Assembly (NCBI RefSeq): GCF_024199005.1
Contig: NZ_JANATA010000014.1
Coordinates: 1-64,000 of the forward strand
Origin: Opacimonas viscosa
GTDB lineage: Bacteria > Pseudomonadota > Gammaproteobacteria > Enterobacterales > Alteromonadaceae
Direction of reading: 5' to 3'
Length of the DNA: 64,000 nt
Shown: piece after piece, positions 56,769-64,000 of the stretch
How positions within the stretch are numbered: the first letter of the stretch is position 1
How the letters are laid out: the number at the start of each line of letters is the position of its first letter
Notes under the pieces: model-generated
Told to the model about the DNA's origin: nothing
What the model saw: only the letters and a program-made list of their open reading frames with translations
The model's database searches: none
Position numbers and translations under genes: made by a program

Positions 56769-57587
56769 AACTGTTACCCCGACCCAATGATTGACTTTGA
56801 ACGCTTTGAAACACTTTGCTTCATCGCGTTCCTTAATCAAGGATAAGTGCCAACAGAACTGTAGGCTAGCGCCTACTAATGCGACATAAAACCAAATATT
56901 TAAATATAACGTCATCCCCACCCAAGCAAGTAAACCTATTGTAGCTATCTGCAAGACGGCAACACCGAATACATCGTAACGCCCTAACACGACAGCTGTA
57001 GATTTTATCCCGACTTTGATATCATCCGCTCTATCTACCATGGCGTATTGGGTGTCGTATGCCACTGTCCATGCCAAGTTCGCAGCATATAACGCCCATA
57101 TCCAGGTCGGTAAATGCTGATTTATCGCCATAAATGCCATTGGAATAGCCATACTAAATGCCGCCCCAAGGACAACTTGGGGGAATTGGGTGAAACGTTT
57201 CATAAAAGGGTACAACGTCGCTAAACCTAGCGCCACAAAAGACAAATACAGCGTCGCCGTGTTTAACTGTAAAACCAGTACTAACGCAATGACCAATAAT
57301 CCAACAAACATACCCACCGCTTCTTTGGTAGAAACCAAGCCCGTTACCAATGGACGATTTTGGGTGCGATTGACATGGCCATCGACTTTACGATCGGCAA
57401 TATCATTAATGATACAGCCGGCAGCACGCATCACGATAACCCCCGCAACGAAGATCAATGCAACATCTAATTCTGGGAGGCCCAATGAGGCCAAAACTAA
57501 CGCCCATAAAGTAGGCCATAACAAGAGATATATGCCAATGGGTTTATCCATTCTTGAGAGGTACCAAAACCCTTTTAATAAACGCAT
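56739..57587 (-). CDS. ubiA: 4-hydroxybenzoate polyprenyltransferase UbiA
   Basis: UbiA attaches the polyprenyl chain to 4-hydroxybenzoate in ubiquinone synthesis. The 282-residue polytopic membrane enzyme (E. coli 290) has two aspartate motifs: [20 protein letters not shown] near residue 65 and [20 protein letters not shown] near 190. AAGGT is seven bases before the ATG. It starts three bases after ubiC, the conserved ubiCA pair; the 3' end runs 30 bases into ubiK on the other strand. Confidence 0.97.
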   Translation of the reverse strand: MRLLKGFWYLSRMDKPIGIYLLLWPTLWALVLASLGLPELDVALIFVAGVIVMRAAGCIINDIADRKVDGHVNRTQNRPLVTGLVSTKEAVGMFVGLLVIALVLVLQLNTATLYLSFVALGLATLYPFMKRFTQFPQVVLGAAFSMAIPMAFMAINQHLPTWIWALYAANLAWTVAYDTQYAMVDRADDIKVGIKSTAVVLGRYDVFGVAVLQIATIGLLAWVGMTLYLNIWFYVALVGASLQFCWHLSLIKERDEAKCFKAFKVNHWVGVTVLLGFFFGIF

Positions 57588-57590
57588 TTT

Positions 57591-58175
57591 TTATACCTTG
57601 TGATATGCCGGACAGCCCGGTAAGAAAATTTCAGTGACCCATAAAACATGCGTTAAAAAATGAAACGCTGAGCGACGCCCCACCAAATCATGTGGACTTT
57701 GATAATATTTGGCAAATGGATGGGTCTGAGGTAGATAGACCAATTCAAAAGGTTGCCGAGAAAAACGTACGTCGTTGAATAATATTTTACCCAAAGGTTT
57801 TGTGCCAAGTGCAGAAAACTCATTCGCGCATAATGCTGCAGGTAACAGTGAACTGGCAAATACCCATGGTGTGGTCCCATGATTTAACTCAACATTGCGT
57901 ATCTGCACAGACGCGTCAGCGGATCCTTCGCTGACAACATTGCGCGCCAGCGTATCAGAGCCTTGATATAAGACTTTGACAGAAAATGCATCGGTATACA
58001 TTTGCAAGCGTTCGGTTAACGATTCAATATCCACGAGCCAGTGTGCCGTCTCTTGATCCACTGTGTATTCATGCATAAAATCATTCACCGATAACCAGGT
58101 AGCAGAAGCTAAGGCTTGTGCGAGCTGACAGCTGGTTTGAGTAGAATCTACATTATTTTGTGATGCACTAGACAA
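57591..58175 (-). CDS. ubiC: Chorismate lyase UbiC
   Basis: UbiC splits chorismate to pyruvate and 4-hydroxybenzoate, supplying UbiA. The 194-residue protein carries the family pattern RNVELNHGTTPWVFASSLLP near residue 93, ALGTKPLGKILFND near 122 and LVGRRSAFHFLTHVLWVTEI followed by FLPGCPAYHK at the end. The start is TTG at 58175 with AAGG upstream; the N-terminal ~20 residues are an extension relative to E. coli (165 residues), so a later start is possible. Confidence 0.93.
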   Translation of the reverse strand: MSSASQNNVDSTQTSCQLAQALASATWLSVNDFMHEYTVDQETAHWLVDIESLTERLQMYTDAFSVKVLYQGSDTLARNVVSEGSADASVQIRNVELNHGTTPWVFASSLLPAALCANEFSALGTKPLGKILFNDVRFSRQPFELVYLPQTHPFAKYYQSPHDLVGRRSAFHFLTHVLWVTEIFLPGCPAYHKV

Positions 58176-58267
58176 AATTGGCCTTTATTTTTTCCCTGCG
58201 ACGACAACTGTAGATTTTACCCTATAAGCCGATACAGTTAAAAAGCTATTTTATTAATTGAGGCCGC

Positions 58268-58651
58268 ATGCGTATTTTTCTTCTGTTTATCCTGCTATCC
58301 CTGCCAGCCATACCCAGCAAAGCTGAGAATATCGGTTATGTCAGTATGGAGCCAGAAATTGTCACTAACTATATTACCGAAAGTGCTAGTAAGATTGGTT
58401 TTGTGAGAATGTCGATTGATTTAATGACCGAGGATGTTGAGTTTATTCCTATGGTTGAATCACATCTTCCGTTGTTGCGTGCCACAGTTATTGAAATTCT
58501 AGGGCAACATCAAGCATATAAGGTGAAGTCCTTGACGGGTAGAGAAGAAATCCGTTTACAAATAAAAAAGGAATTAAACGCCTTGCTAGAGCTAGAAACA
58601 GGAGCTCCACGCATCAAAGAAGTGCTATTAACAAAGTACTTATACCAGTAG
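58268..58651 (+). CDS. Stand-alone exported FliL-like protein
   Basis: This 127-residue protein has a cleavable-looking signal peptide (residues 1-~19, ending SKA) and a FliL-type periplasmic domain (YVSMEPEIVTNYI, GFVRMSIDLMTED, VESHLPLLRATVIEILGQHQ, GREEIRLQIKKELNALLE). True FliL has a cytoplasmic N-terminus and a transmembrane helix and sits in flagellar operons. Here the domain is alone next to ubiC with no flagellar gene nearby. Such paralogues belong to the SPFH-partner-like FliL superfamily; role unknown. Confidence 0.78.
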   Translation: MRIFLLFILLSLPAIPSKAENIGYVSMEPEIVTNYITESASKIGFVRMSIDLMTEDVEFIPMVESHLPLLRATVIEILGQHQAYKVKSLTGREEIRLQIKKELNALLELETGAPRIKEVLLTKYLYQ

Positions 58652-58652
58652 T

Positions 58653-59540
58653 TTAGCTTCGTTTCCCGGAGCTTTGATGCAGCACTAATGCAGCTAAACA
58701 ACCAATAATCAGTCCAGAAAGATGTGCCTCATTCGCCATGCTCAAAAATAACACGTCGGCAAAACCGATAACCATCCAAATGAGCATGAACCCAATCATC
58801 GCTGGTTGTAATCCAATACCCCAGTTTGGTCGCATATAACCAATAATCCAAACAAAACCCAGTAAACCGTAAACGACACCAGACATCCCACCAAAATTAG
58901 GGCCAGTAGCAAGTAACTGCGTTATATTAGAACCTATTGCGGTAATGATAAAGAGCAGTAATAGCACCGTTTTACCCAATGATTTTTCAATCATACCACC
59001 TAAAATCCACCACCAAAGTAGATTGAATACAATATGCATACCAGAAAAATGTAGAAACGCAGGTGTTACTACACGCCACCACTCATGTGTAACTTGTAAT
59101 TCATTTAATGGCGCAATAAAGAAATAAGAACCAACCCATAAGCTAATAGGGGGAAATAATGAGTACAGTACAAAAATCACTGCATTGAACAGCAAAATAC
59201 TAGAAGTCACCCAATTGGCTTTTGCTTCTCTGGCAATATTCGTTTTAAAAAAGGGATGCTCAGTAAAACCTGATTTAGGCTTAGTCCTGAATCCAGATGA
59301 CTGACTGGCAGGCTGGGCACTCCCCCAGCTCGCAGCTTGATATTTGGGGTGATTCGGGTTTTCTATAAATTCATCAACAATGGCTTGGGCCTTGGCAAGG
59401 TCACTCTCAGACTGAATCTCGACCCAATAAGCGTCATTTTCAGAATCTTGAGTGACAATACATTCAATGCGCTTTTGCAACAAATAGTCCATCAAAATAT
59501 ATGCGGGTTTTGCAGTTTGAAAACGAACCAGTTGATGCAT
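58653..59540 (-). CDS. glpG: Rhomboid intramembrane serine protease GlpG
   Basis: GlpG is a 295-residue inner-membrane protease. It has an N-terminal cytoplasmic domain (1-~75), a hydrophilic linker rich in Ser/Pro (~70-95) and six transmembrane helices. The catalytic dyad is Ser220 in FGGMSGVVYGLLG and His273 in NEAHLSGLIIG, with the oxyanion HN motif in FSGMHIVFNLLWW near 167. It begins six bases after glpE, on the same strand, and ends one base from the convergent FliL-like gene. Confidence 0.95.
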   Translation of the reverse strand: MHQLVRFQTAKPAYILMDYLLQKRIECIVTQDSENDAYWVEIQSESDLAKAQAIVDEFIENPNHPKYQAASWGSAQPASQSSGFRTKPKSGFTEHPFFKTNIAREAKANWVTSSILLFNAVIFVLYSLFPPISLWVGSYFFIAPLNELQVTHEWWRVVTPAFLHFSGMHIVFNLLWWWILGGMIEKSLGKTVLLLLFIITAIGSNITQLLATGPNFGGMSGVVYGLLGFVWIIGYMRPNWGIGLQPAMIGFMLIWMVIGFADVLFLSMANEAHLSGLIIGCLAALVLHQSSGKRS

Positions 59541-59546
59541 GAAGTG

Positions 59547-59873
59547 TTACTCTCCTTGAGCGACCATTTCAGGATACATCGTTTGCCAATGCGTAAAACC
59601 ACCATCCATAGAATAAACCGTTGTATAACCTTGTTCAGTGAAATATTGGGCGGCAGGTTGTGAAGAAATACCGTGATAACAGGTCACGATAAGAGGCATA
59701 TCTTCATCATATTCCTGCAGGAAATCTTGCATGGAGCGATTGTGAAAGTGCAGCGAACCCGGGATATGTCCAGCACAAAAACTTGCCTCATCACGGATAT
59801 CAACTACGACGGCAGTTTGTGTCTCTACCATCTTCTTCGTTTGTTCAACATCGATATGCTGAAATTGTGTCAT
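59547..59873 (-). CDS. glpE: Thiosulfate sulfurtransferase GlpE
   Basis: This single-domain rhodanese transfers sulfane sulfur from thiosulfate. At 108 residues it equals E. coli GlpE, and the active cysteine falls at position 65 in VTCYHGISSQPAAQYF, again identical. Structural blocks are VVDIRDEASFCAGHIPGSLH and VYSMDGGFTHWQ. The ATG at 59873 is one base past the tdh stop, so the frame opening at 59912 is not the start. It forms a run with tdh upstream and glpG downstream. Confidence 0.94.
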   Translation of the reverse strand: MTQFQHIDVEQTKKMVETQTAVVVDIRDEASFCAGHIPGSLHFHNRSMQDFLQEYDEDMPLIVTCYHGISSQPAAQYFTEQGYTTVYSMDGGFTHWQTMYPEMVAQGE

Positions 59874-59874
59874 G

Positions 59875-60915
59875 TTATGTGTCCCAATTAAGAATAATTT
59901 TACCTGACTCACCTGAATTCATTTTTGCAAATCCAGCAGCAAAGTCTGTGATTGGGAATTGGTGAGTGATGATGGGGGTAAGATCTAACCCGCTTTGCAG
60001 GAGACTGGCCATTTTGTACCATGTCTCAAACATCTCACGACCATAAATCCCTTTGATCGTTAATCCTTTAAAGATAACATCATTCCAGTTAACTGCAACA
60101 TCATTTGGCGGAATACCGAGCATGGCAATCTTTCCACCATGGTTCATTTTAGCCAACATATCACGTAATGCTTGTGGTACCCCAGACATCTCTAAGCCGA
60201 CATCAAATCCTTCGCTCATCCCTAATTCAGTCATCACTGTAGTCAAATCTGTTTGTGCCACATTAACGGCTCGAGTGACGCCCATTTTTTCCGCTAACGC
60301 CAGTCGGTACGGGTTGATATCAGTGATCACAACATGTCTTGCCCCAACATGTTTGGCAACTGCTGCTGCCATTATCCCAATGGGACCAGCTCCAGTAATT
60401 AATACATCCTCACCGACCAAGTCAAAAGATAACGCAGTATGAACCGCATTACCGAAGGGATCAAAAATGGCGGCAAGGTCATCACTAATGTTGTTGGGAA
60501 TTTTAAATGCGTTAAACGCTGGTATCACCAAATATTCAGCAAACGCTCCAGCTCGGTTGACCCCAACCCCTTCGGTGTTACGACATAAATGACGTCGTCC
60601 TGCACGGCAGTTACGGCAATGACCACAGGTAATATGCCCTTCTCCAGAGACCCGGTCGCCGGTATTAAATCCACGCACTTCACTGCCCATATCGACCACT
60701 TCACCAACATATTCATGCCCGACGATCATAGGTACAGGAATGGTCTTTTGTGCCCAATCATCCCAATTAAAAATATGCATATCCGTGCCACAAATAGCGG
60801 TTTTTCGGATCTTTATCAGTAAGTCATTGTGCCCTACCTCAGGCAGAGGATTGTCCGTTAACCAAATACCTGGTTTGCGATGGAGCTTCGCTAAAGAACG
60901 CATTTGTGTACCCAT
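59875..60915 (-). CDS. tdh: L-threonine 3-dehydrogenase Tdh
   Basis: Tdh is an NAD- and zinc-dependent enzyme that oxidises threonine to 2-amino-3-ketobutyrate. The 346-residue medium-chain dehydrogenase has the catalytic zinc site in [19 protein letters not shown] near residue 41 and GHEYVGEVV, structural zinc cysteines in [19 protein letters not shown] near 96, and the Rossmann block [17 protein letters not shown] near 171. The ATG at 60915 overlaps the kbl stop (TAATG) and has GGAG well placed; an in-frame ATG at 60903 aligns with the E. coli start. Confidence 0.97.
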   Translation of the reverse strand: MGTQMRSLAKLHRKPGIWLTDNPLPEVGHNDLLIKIRKTAICGTDMHIFNWDDWAQKTIPVPMIVGHEYVGEVVDMGSEVRGFNTGDRVSGEGHITCGHCRNCRAGRRHLCRNTEGVGVNRAGAFAEYLVIPAFNAFKIPNNISDDLAAIFDPFGNAVHTALSFDLVGEDVLITGAGPIGIMAAAVAKHVGARHVVITDINPYRLALAEKMGVTRAVNVAQTDLTTVMTELGMSEGFDVGLEMSGVPQALRDMLAKMNHGGKIAMLGIPPNDVAVNWNDVIFKGLTIKGIYGREMFETWYKMASLLQSGLDLTPIITHQFPITDFAAGFAKMNSGESGKIILNWDT

Positions 60916-62105
60916 TAAATCACTCCCAATTCACGACCAATATCGATAAAGGCATCCACTGCTTGATCCACATGCTCTAGGGTATGCGCTGCAGACATCT
61001 GGGTGCGGATCCGCGCTTGCCCTTGGGGGACAACCGGATAAGAAAAGCCCACTACATAAATACCTCGCTCGAGCATTTTATCTGCCATGACGGAAGCCAA
61101 TTTAGCATCACCTAACATCACAGGGATTATCGCATGATCCTTACCGCTCAAAGTAAAACCAGCATCCGCCATACGTGTTCTAAAGTGCACGGCATTACGG
61201 TTCAGTTGGGCTCTGAGTGCGGCTCCCTCAGCCATCATCTCAAATACCTTGATTGAAGCAGCAACAATAGGAGGAGCGACAGAATTCGAAAATAAATACG
61301 GACGAGAACGTTGGCGCAACCAAGCGATCACTTCTTTTTTACCTGATGTGTATCCGCCTGAGGCACCGCCTAGGGCTTTGCCCAAAGTACCTGTTAAAAT
61401 ATCTACACGACCCAGCACATCACAATACTCATGCGAGCCCCGCCCGTTTGCTCCAACAAAACCAGTGGCATGACAATCATCTACCATGACCATAGCACCG
61501 TATTTTTCAGCTAAATCACAAATACCTTTCAGATTGGCAATGACGCCATCCATTGAAAAAACGCCATCTGTGGCAATTAATTTGTGGCGAGCACCATCCG
61601 CATCCGCTTTTTGTAATTGTTCCTCTAAAGCTGCCATATCATTGGACGCATAACGATAGCGCTTGGCTTTGGATAACCTTACCCCATCAATAATACTTGC
61701 GTGATTTAACGCATCAGAAATAATCGCATCTTCGGGATCTAAAATCGTCTCGAATAAGCCTCCGTTAGCATCGAAGCACGATGGGTAGAGTATGGTATCT
61801 TCCATCATTAAAAAGTCTGATATTTGCGCTTCGAGGTGCTTGTGGATGTCCTGGGTGCCACAGATAAAGCGCACAGAAGCAACCCCAAAACCATGAGAAT
61901 CTAAACCGGCTTTCGCGGCAGTAATGAGATCAGGGTGATTTGCCAGACCAAGATAGTTGTTGGCACAGAAGTTAATGACCTCACCTTGTGGAACCACAAC
62001 ATCGGCACTTTGCTGCGAACTAATAATGCGCTCTTGCTTGAATAAACCTTGGGCACGAATATCGTCAAGTTGTTGTTGGATATGTTGAATAAAAGCCTGA
62101 GTCAT
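60915..62105 (-). CDS. kbl: 2-Amino-3-ketobutyrate CoA ligase Kbl
   Basis: Kbl cleaves 2-amino-3-ketobutyrate with CoA to glycine and acetyl-CoA, completing the Tdh route of threonine catabolism. The 396-residue PLP enzyme (E. coli 398) has [19 protein letters not shown] near residue 44, [14 protein letters not shown] near 110, the Asp/His block [20 protein letters not shown] near 205 and the PLP lysine in [20 protein letters not shown] near 235. I use the ATG at 62105; the frame opens with a TTG at 62117. It overlaps tdh by one base and is preceded by an 8-bp inverted repeat. Confidence 0.97.
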   Translation of the reverse strand: MTQAFIQHIQQQLDDIRAQGLFKQERIISSQQSADVVVPQGEVINFCANNYLGLANHPDLITAAKAGLDSHGFGVASVRFICGTQDIHKHLEAQISDFLMMEDTILYPSCFDANGGLFETILDPEDAIISDALNHASIIDGVRLSKAKRYRYASNDMAALEEQLQKADADGARHKLIATDGVFSMDGVIANLKGICDLAEKYGAMVMVDDCHATGFVGANGRGSHEYCDVLGRVDILTGTLGKALGGASGGYTSGKKEVIAWLRQRSRPYLFSNSVAPPIVAASIKVFEMMAEGAALRAQLNRNAVHFRTRMADAGFTLSGKDHAIIPVMLGDAKLASVMADKMLERGIYVVGFSYPVVPQGQARIRTQMSAAHTLEHVDQAVDAFIDIGRELGVI

Positions 62106-62119
62106 AATCTGTCTCAATT

Positions 62120-62146
62120 GTTTTAAATTTGTAAACAGTTTAAAAC
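62120..62146 (-). promoter_or_regulatory. Inverted repeat upstream of kbl
   Basis: GTTTTAAA (62120-62127) and TTTAAAAC (62139-62146) are exact reverse complements around 11 bases, ending 14 bases before the kbl ATG. The position suits a repressor operator or a 5'-UTR structure controlling kbl-tdh-glpE-glpG. The regulator is unknown. Confidence 0.45.
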
Positions 62147-62171
62147 AGACCGTTTAATCGGTACAGTTATC

Positions 62172-64000
62172 TCAGTTGAAAAATTTTATCTCTCTGGATA
62201 ACTTAAACTCATGGATCCAGATATTATTCAGGATAATCTTATCTAACATTGAAGCAAGTTGATGCTCTGGGATCGGCTTAGAAATGTAGAAACCCTGAGC
62301 AATATCACACCCCATATCACGTAATGTGGCGAGTTGCTCAACTTGCTCAATCCCCTCTGCCACTATTTGCATATTCATGTTATGCACCATATCGATGGTT
62401 GACTTCACAATTTGCCGGTCGGCTGGGTTTTCTGTGATCCCCATAATAAACGTCCGATCAATCTTAATTTTATTCACCGGCATACTGCGTAAATAATTTA
62501 AAGATGAATACCCAGTTCCAAAATCGTCAATCGAGAGTTGCACGCCTAACTCTCTAATATCTTTCATAATCTTGGTGGCCACTTTAATATCAGAAGCCAG
62601 GGTCGTTTCCGTTAATTCAAACTCAACACGCTGTGGGTCTACCCCGTAATGGACCAACATCCTTTTGATAAACCCACATAACTTCGGATCTAAAAACTGT
62701 GATGCTGATAAATTTATCGCTAAAAACTGTTCGGTATATCCCATATTATCCAAAGCTTTGATCACCTTCATACTCCGCTCAATAACATAATAATCGAGCT
62801 GAATCATGAATGAAGACTTTTCTAATACCGGAATGAATTCATCCGGAGAAATTAACCCTTTGACCGGGTGACGCCACCTTAATAATGCTTCAAAACCAAT
62901 CACATGGTTATTTTTAATATCAATCAAAGGCTGTAACGCCAAATAAAAGTTATCATTTTCTAGCGCAAGTCGCGCTTCTGACTCTAACTCAATTTTATCA
63001 ACGACAATTCGATTTAATTCCGCATCATAAATTTGTAAAGAGTTTCCTTTAACGACTTTTGCCCGATACATTGCCGTGTCCGCTTGACGTAACAGTTCTT
63101 CGCTGGTCATACTGGAACTACTACACAAAGTCAGACCTAAACTACCTGAAACATGGAACTGTATATTATCGATATGAATTGGTTCAGCAAAACAAGACAG
63201 CACTTTTTCTCCAAATACCCGAAGTGCGTCTAAATCTAGGATATCGTCGGCAACCATGACAAACTCATCTCCGCCAAAGCGACAAACGATATCTTCAGAA
63301 CGCAACATTGCCTGAAGTCGATTAGCCACTTTTTGCAAGAGCTGGTCACCGATTGAGTGGCCATGTCCATCATTAATTTTTTTAAAATCATCAACATCCA
63401 ACAGCATTACTGCAAAATGAGTGTTATGGCGTTTCTGTTTTCTGATTAAATGATTTAAATGCTCTGTCAGCATATTGCGGTTTGGCAAATTAGTTAACTC
63501 GTCGTACAACGCCATTTGTTGTAATTTAACGCGCTCTAAATCGATCTTTTCTTGCATCGAGTGTAATTCATCCACTAATTTGTTCGCAGCTTCATCTAAC
63601 TGATCAATTTCATCGACGAATGCCACTTCATATTCGCGTTTATTTTTTTTAAATGTTTTGTAATCTATTTTATTCAGCAGGGGGATCCGTTCTGCTAAAT
63701 CTTGCAAACGTCGCTTGTATGGGATGGTCAAAAAATAAAAGATGGAGGTTGATAAAATAAAGAGTACCAAAGCAGTGTAAATAATGTTGTGGTTAAACTT
63801 TAAAACATTGAGATAATATTCAGAAATATCCATAGTGATTAGTAAGTATTTCTGTCCTGTTACTGGTGGAGATGTGGCTGGTATTTCCGCCGCCAAGGCG
63901 TTTACAATAGGCAGCATAATTAAGTAGTAATATTGCCCCTCTTGTTCTTTCACTATCCCTATATCAAAAATCGCATCTTGTGCGAATTTAGAATTTAATT
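62172..64000 (-). CDS. GGDEF-EAL cyclic-di-GMP protein, 5' end outside window
   Basis: This is a membrane-bound sensor with both cyclic-di-GMP domains. The frame is open to the right edge of the window, so the protein is longer than the ~609 residues seen; a GTG at 63953 is internal. Visible order: part of a periplasmic sensor, a transmembrane helix (HNIIYTALVLFILSTSIFYF), a coiled linker, a GGDEF domain with an intact RFGGDEF motif and an RxxD product-inhibition site (RSED) five residues before GGDEF. The EAL domain has FEALLRWRH, LAINLSASQF, FELTET, DDFGTGYSSLNYL, KIDRTFI and IVAEGIE. All key residues of both activities are present, so it could make, degrade or switch. Confidence 0.92.
   Translation of the reverse strand, partial: LNSKFAQDAIFDIGIVKEQEGQYYYLIMLPIVNALAAEIPATSPPVTGQKYLLITMDISEYYLNVLKFNHNIIYTALVLFILSTSIFYFLTIPYKRRLQDLAERIPLLNKIDYKTFKKNKREYEVAFVDEIDQLDEAANKLVDELHSMQEKIDLERVKLQQMALYDELTNLPNRNMLTEHLNHLIRKQKRHNTHFAVMLLDVDDFKKINDGHGHSIGDQLLQKVANRLQAMLRSEDIVCRFGGDEFVMVADDILDLDALRVFGEKVLSCFAEPIHIDNIQFHVSGSLGLTLCSSSSMTSEELLRQADTAMYRAKVVKGNSLQIYDAELNRIVVDKIELESEARLALENDNFYLALQPLIDIKNNHVIGFEALLRWRHPVKGLISPDEFIPVLEKSSFMIQLDYYVIERSMKVIKALDNMGYTEQFLAINLSASQFLDPKLCGFIKRMLVHYGVDPQRVEFELTETTLASDIKVATKIMKDIRELGVQLSIDDFGTGYSSLNYLRSMPVNKIKIDRTFIMGITENPADRQIVKSTIDMVHNMNMQIVAEGIEQVEQLATLRDMGCDIAQGFYISKPIPEHQLASMLDKIILNNIWIHEFKLSREIKFFN

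Overview
The window looks like chromosomal DNA of a marine-type gammaproteobacterium, most likely Alteromonadales (Alteromonas/Glaciecola/Paraglaciecola-like). This is inferred from protein resemblance, moderate GC content, E. coli-like gene neighbourhoods (bioH-gntX-nfuA, lexA-plsB, yifB-ilv-ilvY-ilvC, ubiCA, kbl-tdh) and an aa3/caa3 cytochrome oxidase cluster. It is almost entirely housekeeping chromosome. I see no tRNA, rRNA, CRISPR array, prophage or intact insertion sequence.

Layout. 0-2.8 kb: a bufferin (ribosomal peptide metallophore) operon, bufA1-bufB-bufC-doxX, behind a structured leader. 2.8-5.7 kb: greB and tex, transcription-associated factors. 5.7-14.5 kb: a SprA-type metalloprotease-like protein, bioH divergent from comF/gntX, a large secreted M14 carboxypeptidase, nfuA, a small membrane protein, a MATE exporter and a polysaccharide deacetylase. 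14.6-23.4 kb: the complete cytochrome c oxidase programme on the minus strand (ctaC-ctaD-ctaG-ctaE, then SURF1, a CxxxC membrane protein, ctaA, ctaB and SCO), with a DUF2909 gene in opposite orientation between the two halves. 23.7-26.9 kb: lexA with two candidate SOS boxes, divergent from plsB. 27-35.9 kb: isoleucine/valine biosynthesis (ilvE-ilvD-ilvA, comM/yifB, ilvY, ilvC), without the ilvGM pair that precedes ilvE in enteric relatives. 36-38.8 kb: an accessory patch with two unrecognised small genes and the remains of a Fur-box-preceded TonB-receptor/PepSY iron-uptake operon, apparently collapsed by a deletion. 39-43.6 kb: a Bcr-type exporter, an EamA transporter and proBA. 43.8-54.3 kb: an M1 metallopeptidase with a DUF6702 partner, DUF6482, DUF3014-DUF1285, a secreted amidohydrolase, a YqaA/DedA protein, an exported methyltransferase and a hybrid histidine kinase. 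54.4-64 kb: rep helicase, the ubiquinone genes ubiK, ubiA and ubiC, a soluble FliL-like protein, an apparent kbl-tdh-glpE-glpG operon, and a GGDEF-EAL protein running off the right edge.

How the genes work together. Copper and redox handling recurs: bufferin, the SCO, Cox11 and CxxxC proteins, NfuA, heme o/a synthesis and the oxidase subunits. Ubiquinone head-group and prenylation genes lie further right. Amino-acid metabolism (Ile/Val, Pro, Thr catabolism) forms three compact operons.

The least conventional observations are: (1) two intergenic arrays of a degenerate 15-bp tandem repeat at about 46.8 and 50.9 kb that appear to share one consensus; (2) the receptor-PepSY deletion scar; (3) a hairpin with a GAAA loop plus a tandem octamer in the bufferin leader; (4) a hybrid kinase whose signal-peptide coding region has no canonical start codon; (5) a SCO-like CxxxC protein without the SCO histidine inside the oxidase-assembly operon; (6) perfect palindromes upstream of ctaC and kbl. 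Everything here comes from reading the sequence; no database search was run.
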